A DNA stretch of 11,215 nucleotides, from NCBI GenBank assembly GCA_034432155.1, contig DAOUCP010000068.1:1-11215 (forward strand), given 5' to 3'. Of the stretch, positions 6,138-11,215 are shown piece after piece. Source of the stretch: DAOUCP01 sp034432155 (GTDB lineage Bacteria; Chloroflexota; Anaerolineae; Epilineales; Epilineaceae). The notes under the pieces were generated by a model, which worked only from the letters and a program-made list of their open reading frames with translations, had not been told where the DNA came from and did no database searches. Position numbers and translations under genes: made by a program. How positions within the stretch are numbered: position 1 is the first letter of the stretch; every line of letters starts with the position of its first letter.

Positions 6138-7396
6138 CGCGTGTAGGCATAGGACTGCAAGAGTGCCGGCAGGTACAGGGCGGTCGAGGGCGACGGTGTG
6201 GTCGGCTCTTCCGTCGGCGTGGCGGTGGTCGTGGCCAGCTCGGTCGGTGCTTCGCTGGCGGTCGCGCTCGCCTGCGCGGTGGCGGTGGCTGTCTCGGTCG
6301 GTGCGGCTGGCCCCCTTACCCTGACCAGCGGATTGGGCAGGTTGTGGCTGATCTGCCGCCCGTCGTCCATGTCGATCACCGCGACCGTCATACTGGTCAC
6401 CGGGTAGGAATCGTCGCCACACACCAGCTGCGCCTCGTACTGGACCTGGAAGAGAAGCGGACTCGTGCCCGGGAAGATCCAGTCCATGGCCACGTACGGC
6501 GGCGCAACGGGGTTGGTGGGCGGCGGCACCGCCGAAGTCGGATCGAATGCGGCGCAACTGTGCATCGCCTCCCGGATTCGTACCTGTCGGATGGCCTGGC
6601 CGGTGGCGGTGACCACCTCACGCACGGTGCTATTCAGCATAGAACCGATGCTGGCACCATCGACGTTCCAAGCCATCTTCTGCTTCGGTTGCCCGCCCGG
6701 TGCGGACCAGCGCGGGCACAGCGGTGAGCTGCAGTCGCTGGCGGCGTCGACGTAGTGGGTGTACGCCGTCCCCGGGAACATCAAGAAGACGACACTCACG
6801 CCTGCGTTCCTTGCCGCCTGAGTGACCGTCGGCATGTTGATGTTGGCCTGGTTCTGGTCCGGGCCTGCCTCGATGATGATGACGACACGGTGGTTGCCGG
6901 GCGTACCATCGTTGTCCAACTTGCCGGTGGCGGTGCGGAAGGCCGCTGGCAGCCCGCGAACGTCCTCCTCTTCGCTCATTCGGATGGCGTTGATGCCTGA
7001 AAGAAGAGCATTTCGGTCATGCGTCAGGTTCGTCACCACCTGGTCATTGCGGGCGAAGGTGATCAGCCCGGCAGCTTCGGTCCGCAAGTCCATCTTGTTG
7101 ACGAACTCGATGAGGGCCGCCTTGGTAGGGTCCATGTAACGCTTGCCGAACATGGTCATCGTGCGATCGACCACGAAGAAGACGTCCAAGGGGCGTCGGG
7201 CCTGCTCGCAGTTCGCCGTGCAGCCGAGATTCACCTGGACCTTTTCGTTCACCAGGATGTCGAGCGGTTGCACCGTGCGGTCGCAGACCATGTTACAGGG
7301 CAGCGGCGTCGGCGTTGTCTGACCGGCCGCAGGCGCCCCACACCAAAGTAACACCGAAGCGGCGGCCCAAGCGGCCCCCACCCAATGGCGCCTCAT
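6134..7396 (-). CDS. Exported von Willebrand factor A-like protein (paralogue 1)
   Basis: From ATG 7396, with AGGAGGG just upstream, this gives 420 residues. A longer upstream ATG in the same frame (7453) lacks a signal-peptide context and is rejected. Residues 1-25 are a signal peptide (MRRH, then a hydrophobic stretch ending APAAGQ). A Cys-containing N-terminal segment holds the motif CDRTVQPLDI. A vWA-like domain runs from about residue 68: PLDVFFVVDRTMTMF, with the MIDAS triad as D-x-T-x-T instead of D-x-S-x-S, then LITFARND and VVIIIEAGPD, where the usual third-site Asp motif is altered. A beta-rich region (about 270-362) precedes a Thr/Ala/Pro linker (366-404) and the tail ALYLPALLQSYAYTR. 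It probably acts at the cell surface; no ligand is known. It lies 43 nt after its paralogue. Confidence 0.82.
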   Translation of the reverse strand: MRRHWVGAAWAAASVLLWCGAPAAGQTTPTPLPCNMVCDRTVQPLDILVNEKVQVNLGCTANCEQARRPLDVFFVVDRTMTMFGKRYMDPTKAALIEFVNKMDLRTEAAGLITFARNDQVVTNLTHDRNALLSGINAIRMSEEEDVRGLPAAFRTATGKLDNDGTPGNHRVVIIIEAGPDQNQANINMPTVTQAARNAGVSVVFLMFPGTAYTHYVDAASDCSSPLCPRWSAPGGQPKQKMAWNVDGASIGSMLNSTVREVVTATGQAIRQVRIREAMHSCAAFDPTSAVPPPTNPVAPPYVAMDWIFPGTSPLLFQVQYEAQLVCGDDSYPVTSMTVAVIDMDDGRQISHNLPNPLVRVRGPAAPTETATATAQASATASEAPTELATTTATPTEEPTTPSPSTALYLPALLQSYAYTR

Positions 7397-7439
7397 GCGT
7401 CCCTCCTTTCCAGGCACGCGGCCCGGCGCGGGGCGGCGT

Positions 7440-8774
7440 CTAGAACCGCCCATTGGCCAGAAGTGCGGGCACGTACAGGCGGTAGCCGACGGCCTCCGTC
7501 GGCGTGGGAGTCGACGGCTCGACCGTCGGCTGCTCGGTCGGTGTCTCCGTCTCCAAAGGCTCGGTGGGCCTCGCCGTTTCCGTCGCCGTCGGCGGGCCAG
7601 TGGGCGCCGTCGTGGGCGGCATCCCAGGAGTCAAGGTCGCGCGGTAGCCTGCGCAGTCGCTGGTTACACCGCGACGGCGGATGCACACGCCGGGGTTGGG
7701 CGCCGGTCCGCACTGCTGCGTGCCGTCTTTGTACAGTAAGCACAACTCGGCGCGGTCGGCGACCACGCTCATAAGACCTCCAACGGGCACGTTCTCCGTT
7801 ACCACCTTGGCGCGGAAGCGGATGACCTGACCTGCCGGACCGGGGTTGGGGAACGACCAGGAATACTCGGAACCCCAAGGATTGTACGGCTCCTGCGGCA
7901 CACCCGAACCTACGACGTACTGGAAGTCAGCACTATTCAATGCTTCGTAGTACTCGTTGCTGGAGGCTAGCTTGCCCTTGATGAGCTTCTCAGCAATGTT
8001 ATTGAATAGCGCAGGCAAATCCGAGCCGTCCTCCGTCGGCGAATAGAAGAACCAGCCTGAATCCACGCAGTTGAAACCGGCAAGTCGATTCTGAGCTGGC
8101 CGCAAGCCGACCAGAACCATCAATGTGTTGGCGTTCGCGACCTTGCAAGAGGTGCCAAGATCGGAGAGGGTGGGCCCGTTGGGGTCAATCTGGGCGCCGG
8201 CATCGACGATCAGCAGCACGTTCGTCGTGTCCGGACCCGCGTTGTCCGGCAGCCGCTCGTGAGCATCGCGAACGGCGCCGGGAACGCCCGCCAGGCCACC
8301 CGCCGGCTCGGTCGAGATCAGGCCGATGGCGTCCAGCAGATTCTGGCGTCCCGTCTGCCCGCCCTGCAGCGTCACCCGATTCTGGTAGCTGGCGGCGTAC
8401 AGCGTCATGCCCCCCATGGAGCCGTTGCCGTAGTCGACACTGTTGACGAAGTTCGTGAGGCCCTTCTTCAAATTGTTGAGCAGCGTCAGCTTCCCACCAG
8501 GACGCAGCGCTGGCGTGTTCTCCACCAACAGGAAGAAGTTCACCCGTCGGTTCTGCCCGGTGCAGCGGTAATTGTAGCGGATCGACACATCGACCTCGCC
8601 GCCCTGATCGACGATCAACGGATCGATCGTTCGGTCCAAGACCGGGTCGCAGGAGATGGGAAGGGTCACTTCCTCCGCCTTGGTGCTGTTGTCGGTGGCC
8701 GCCAGCCCAGCGATCACCAGAACGGTCAAGCAAGCTGTAGCAAGTGCCAGGCGCATCATGTGCCGTTCCATCAT
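7440..8774 (-). CDS. Exported von Willebrand factor A-like protein (paralogue 2)
   Basis: This 444-residue protein starts at ATG 8774; GGGGGGTGA ends 3 nt before it and fits the ribosome-binding consensus, though ATGs at 8771, 8759 and 8756 are possible. A hydrophobic signal segment (about 8-26) is followed by a segment with LDRTIDPLIVDQGGEV that matches CDRTVQPLDI of the neighbour. In the vWA-like core, the expected metal-site strand reads FFLLVENTPAL, so the MIDAS D-x-S-x-S is lost (Glu-Asn-Thr-Pro-Ala). Later strands include NVLLIVDAGAQ and TLMVLVGLRP. Several Cys residues suggest disulfides outside the cell. A Thr/Pro/Glu linker (about 390-424) leads to the tail YRLYVPALLANGRF. Same layout as paralogue 1, so a tandem duplication followed by strong divergence is likely. 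Function unknown. Confidence 0.8.
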   Translation of the reverse strand: MMERHMMRLALATACLTVLVIAGLAATDNSTKAEEVTLPISCDPVLDRTIDPLIVDQGGEVDVSIRYNYRCTGQNRRVNFFLLVENTPALRPGGKLTLLNNLKKGLTNFVNSVDYGNGSMGGMTLYAASYQNRVTLQGGQTGRQNLLDAIGLISTEPAGGLAGVPGAVRDAHERLPDNAGPDTTNVLLIVDAGAQIDPNGPTLSDLGTSCKVANANTLMVLVGLRPAQNRLAGFNCVDSGWFFYSPTEDGSDLPALFNNIAEKLIKGKLASSNEYYEALNSADFQYVVGSGVPQEPYNPWGSEYSWSFPNPGPAGQVIRFRAKVVTENVPVGGLMSVVADRAELCLLYKDGTQQCGPAPNPGVCIRRRGVTSDCAGYRATLTPGMPPTTAPTGPPTATETARPTEPLETETPTEQPTVEPSTPTPTEAVGYRLYVPALLANGRF

Positions 8775-8850
8775 TGGTCACCCCCCAAGGCCTCTCCGGA
8801 TCGCTGTGGATCGGCGGGACCGTCGACGATAAACGATTGGCTGCGTGGAT

Positions 8851-8879
8851 AGGATACATCGACCTGGCAGGACTGGCAA
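8851..8879 (-). promoter_or_regulatory. Promoter of the vWA gene pair
   Basis: On the minus strand, TTGCCA (8879-8874) and TATCCT (8856-8851) are 17 nt apart. Transcription would begin near 8844, leaving about a 70-nt leader before the ATG at 8774. Confidence 0.6.
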
Positions 8880-9407
8880 GGAGCTCGCCTGCGGCACGCG
8901 CCGCGCACAGTACCCCCCAGGCCGGCCCAGAAGCTCCGCCGACGCCCGCCCTGGGGAGGAGCGAAGAGCGCGCCGGCGGAATCTGGGTTGGGGCACGATG
9001 ACGGGCGCCGGCAGCATCCGGCGTGGCGCACGACGGCAGCGTCAGCAAACCGAAGGGCGCGCCGGCCTCGCGCGCCCTCCGCAACCTGCCCCTTTGAGGG
9101 GTCTGTCAAGATGGCCCACCGTCGCCGCCGTCAAAACCAGAAAGGGATGCCAGTGCAATTGTCAAGAACTGCCGCAGCGGACGGTTGGTCTGCTATCCAA
9201 GACGCAGGACGGACCCTCGGGATACGCCGAACGGGGGTGGTGAGGCGCAGCGGTGGCAGTGCGCCCGTCGGGGGTGAGGCGCGGTGCGGGCACCGGCGCG
9301 TGCGCCGGACAGCGAGGCATAGGCGCGGACGTGAGGATCCATAGCATGTCGAACTACGGCAGCCACCCCTGGCGTCGACACTGTTTGGCAAGACCGACTC
9401 AGGCGTC
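8880..9407. other. Region without a recognisable gene
   Basis: No reading frame here shows family motifs, a plausible start or consistent codon use. Besides the hairpin at 9054-9101 I see only three scattered TTGAC-like boxes on the minus strand (near 9160-9165, 9129-9134 and 9104-9109). On the minus strand around 9320-9400 a short stretch (GVAAVVRHAMDPHVRAYA) could continue the glycosyltransferase remnant in another frame, but this is weak. Confidence 0.5.
9054..9101 (-). terminator. Hairpin pair, possible terminator upstream of the vWA pair
   Basis: AGGGCGCGC (9054-9062) pairs with GCGCGCCCT (9070-9078), a perfect 9-bp stem with a 7-nt loop. Next to it CCCCT (9089-9093) pairs with AGGGG (9097-9101). 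On the minus strand the large stem is followed by a short T-containing run (TCGGTTTG). It could stop leftward transcripts from the decayed region before the vWA promoter. Confidence 0.4.
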
Positions 9408-9635
9408 TCACTTAGATATGCCACGGTTAATCTCGATATCGGCGTCAAGAAACGCGACCAGCTCAGGAGTGGCGTCGCTGGCTCCCGTGCGCAATGCGCT
9501 GCAACGAATCGTGCACAAAGGGCAAGTTGACAGGCAATCGACCAGTCCCATGAGAGGCTGGCAGCACCACGGATAGCATGGCGGGCTGGCCAGAAACCCG
9601 GGTTCAGGGCTGGCGTCTGGCGGGTCCTGGGCTGA
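9408..9635 (-). pseudogene. Fragment resembling a family 2 glycosyltransferase
   Basis: This stretch is in the same minus frame as the beta-domain remnant on its right and ends at a TGA at 9408. Near its end it reads GASDATPELVAFLDADIE, which resembles the GT2 segment around the D-x-D metal site (usually G-A-x-A-T-G-E-L-L-x-F-L-D-A-D). The expected N-terminal Rossmann strand and the catalytic second half are missing. The part before it is Cys-rich (CYPWCC, CLSTCPLCTIRC) and not recognised. A decayed or truncated gene is the simplest reading. A small genuine Cys-rich protein cannot be excluded. Confidence 0.4.
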
Positions 9636-10376
9636 AGGGCGCACATCCGCCGCGATGATCACCGCCTCCGGCAGCACGACGGCATTCTTGGGGCACCAAC
9701 GGCCGTCGGCGCGGCGCGCTCCAAGCCGGTCCCCGGCGTGACCACCTTGCAGCGCATACAGCCCGACGGCGAGATCCTACTTGCCGGGCGTGAGTTCCGA
9801 TGGCAGTTCGAGTCGCGCTCGCCACTCGAGCAGCCGAGCACCAGCCCGATCGGGCCGCGCGGTCGTTGCCGCAGCAAGTGGGCCGTCGGCTTGCGCGACC
9901 ACGCTGCCCTGAGCGTCGACGAGGGGGACGAAGACTTGGAGGTCGCCAGGGGCCGGTCCGCCCGGTTGCAGGAAGAGAGTGACGAATGTGACGCCACCAG
10001 GCGCGGACATACGGGGAGTGACAGCGTGGCCACGTAGCGCCGCGCCACCATCAAAGAAGGTCTCGGCGACGGCGTCGGGCAGCACATTGGGGGGTTGGAA
10101 CAGGGCTGCCGAGCACTCCGGATGGCTGAACTTTTCGAAACGAGCGGTAATGGCTGGTCGCAGTCCGAACTGGCGCGCGATGGTGGGATGGCATGCCTCG
10201 GCCAACATCTGGTAGGTTGGGTGTGACAGGATCAGCCTCGCCGGCGATCGCTTCCCCCTCCCCAGCGGGCGATGCCTGGGGCACGGCGTCCCACGGTGCC
10301 CCGCCGAGGTCGGGCGCCGTCGCCGCTGTCTTCTCCTCTGCACCTTGCGTCCTCGATTCGTCCGCGTCGCAAGCAC
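9636..10376 (-). pseudogene. Remnant of the C-terminal beta-domain of a membrane glycosyltransferase, broken by an amber codon
   Basis: The frame from 10376 runs 199 codons to TAG at 9777-9779 and continues in the same frame to 9408. Residues from about 104 read ETFFDGGAALRGHAVTP, then FVTLFLQPGG, FVPLVDAQGSVVAQADGP and LPSELTPGK, then the stop, then DLAVGLYALQGG and finally VVLPEAVIIAADV. From memory, this order of strands matches the C-terminal extracytoplasmic domain found after the membrane part of GT39-like glycosyltransferases in Chloroflexota, where the stop position is usually a Tyr (PG-x-Y-x-L-x-V-G-L-Y). The first ~45 codons are Arg-rich and look non-coding, and no intact membrane part precedes it. 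Most likely a decayed 3' end. Family match is by eye only. Confidence 0.5.
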
Positions 10377-10379
10377 CAG

Positions 10380-10680
10380 AGGCCAAAGACTGGGGCTGTT
10401 TCCTGCCAGCCGGTATGCATAGCTCGCTCGTCGTCGTCAGGCCTCTCCATGGCACGCCGCTCGGAAGCGGTATGCTTGGCTGCCCGACGAATGGCGAAGC
10501 AGACCACCGCCCCCGCCAGCCGATAGGCCGTGATGGAGAAGCCGACCACAGCGCAAGCGGTAGAACAAGTGTGCTGACGACAGGTTCACGACGCCTTGGC
10601 GCCGCCAGGCCGCTCTTGGTTTGCCACCGCGCAACCAGCGGCATGCCCCCGGGCTTGGACCCCGCCACCCGCTCCGCTGA
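10380..10680 (-). pseudogene. Frameshifted hydrophobic segments of a decayed membrane protein
   Basis: In one minus frame 10584-10549 encodes PVVSTLVLPLAL. In the adjacent frame 10549-10480 encodes VVGFSITAYRLAGAVVCF followed by AIRRAAKH. The two join smoothly if one base is missing at about 10549, giving a transmembrane-like stretch of about 30 residues with positive residues on both sides. The frame then runs on to 10232 with unrecognised, polar sequence. It could be the lost membrane part of the glycosyltransferase remnant on its left. No family motif is visible. Confidence 0.3.
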
Positions 10681-11006
10681 ATCGTTGCAGCCGAGGCGAG
10701 GTCACGGAAGCTGTGCAGGACGCGTTGGAGTTGGAAGGCCTTGCCGGCTTCGGCCGTTGAGCGCGGTCCATGACTGGAGGAGCGGGTTCGTGAACTGCGA
10801 ATGGAGCGAGCTTGCACCGCCTATTGGGTCATCGTTCCCTCCACAATGCACGGCGAGTTGGCGACCGTAGGCTCGGCAACTGGCGCGGCCGGGAGCTCGC
10901 GCCCACGCGGACGCTCAGCCGCAGTGGGCATTGGGCCCCCTTGTGAGAACCCGCGGTTTGCCGCGAAGCGCTCCGGGCCATACGTACGGCTGGGCCGGGT
11001 CTTGGC
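10681..11006. other. Region without a recognisable gene
   Basis: Reading frames here are short and overlapping, with no family motif and no ribosome-binding site. The minus frames contain isolated protein-like pieces (FTNPLLQSWTALNG near 10790, FQLQRVLHSFRDLASAATIQR near 10735) in different frames, compatible with more decayed coding sequence, but I cannot assign them. Confidence 0.4.
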
Positions 11007-11215
11007 TCAGCGCCCAGGTGCGGCGGGCGCGGCCGGGCGCTGGCGCCAGGCGGCGGGCAGGTAGAGGCGGCCGACGACCGGCCGGGGAAGGGTGAAGGTG
11101 TAGACGGCGGCCGCGGGGCGGTCGGCGCTGACCAAGAGGTCCCGCCCATCGGCCAGGGCCGTGAGCGAGTGGTTCAAGTGCTTCCACCCAAAAGACCTCT
11201 CGGTGCAGATGGGCC
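11007..11215 (-). CDS. C-terminal end of an exported protein with LYLPA tail (partial)
   Basis: The minus strand is open from the right window edge to TGA at 11009-11007, encoding about 68 residues. It reads HLNHSLTALADGRDLLVSADRP, a strand-turn-strand pattern like a blade of a beta-propeller, then VYTFTLPRPVVGRLYLPAAWRQ and a short Pro/Ala end. The GRLYLPAAW tail resembles the tails of the two vWA proteins (ALYLPALL, RLYVPALL). The N-terminus, and so any signal peptide, is outside the window. The family is not identified. Confidence 0.6.
   Translation of the reverse strand, partial: PICTERSFGWKHLNHSLTALADGRDLLVSADRPAAAVYTFTLPRPVVGRLYLPAAWRQRPAAPAAPGR

Noticed and set aside
7397..7453. Earlier ATG (7453) for vWA paralogue 1
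   Set aside because: It overlaps the end of paralogue 2 and would put 19 basic residues ahead of a clear signal peptide; the ATG at 7396 has a strong AGGAGGG site.
9104..9165. Three TTGAC-like boxes on the minus strand as promoters or a repeat array
   Set aside because: Spacing is irregular (25 and 31 nt) and none has a convincing -10 box at 16-18 nt.
1..11215. CRISPR array, transposase, integrase or attachment site, especially near the tRNA
   Set aside because: No regularly spaced repeats, no recombinase motifs, and no second copy of the tRNA 3' end was found by eye.

Overview
This is a high-GC bacterial window. The best guess for the host is a member of the Chloroflexota, of the Thermomicrobia/Anaerolineae kind. 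That is inferred from three things: exported proteins with a Thr/Pro-rich linker ending in a short Tyr-x-Pro-Ala tail, degraded glycosyltransferase parts that resemble Chloroflexota membrane glycosyltransferases, and an overgrown bL31. No rRNA or other decisive marker is present, so the assignment is moderate.

Left part (1-5058). A PflX-type radical SAM protein, cut by the window edge, runs leftwards from a GTG at 798. Diverging from it, a near-consensus promoter (830-858) starts a tightly packed rightward gene series: rplU (bL21), rpmA (bL27), rpmE (bL31 with a ~130-residue repetitive tail), thyX, dcd, coaX and a membrane-anchored TPR protein. The last five genes overlap or lie 0-73 nt apart. 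The series joins three ribosomal proteins with thymidylate supply (ThyX, and Dcd as a dUMP source) and coenzyme A synthesis (CoaX). The Dcd protein has alanine where the catalytic glutamate of the family is expected.

Middle (5059-8880). A convergent hairpin separates the TPR gene from a leftward TauB/SsuB-type ABC ATPase that has no permease or binding protein in view. The 5' end of its ORF runs antisense through the promoter and 5' end of a rightward tRNA-Ser(CGA) gene. A 13-bp perfect hairpin then separates the tRNA from two tandem leftward genes. These encode exported von Willebrand factor A-like paralogues with altered MIDAS metal sites, Thr/Pro linkers and matching C-terminal tails, and they have a good promoter at 8851-8879.

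Right part (8881-11215). About 2.1 kb has no intact gene. On the minus strand it holds what look like decayed glycosyltransferase pieces: frameshifted hydrophobic segments, a C-terminal beta-domain broken by an amber codon, and a GT2-like fragment. At the right edge is the 3' end of another leftward exported protein with the same type of tail (LYLPA). No CRISPR array, transposase or phage gene was seen.
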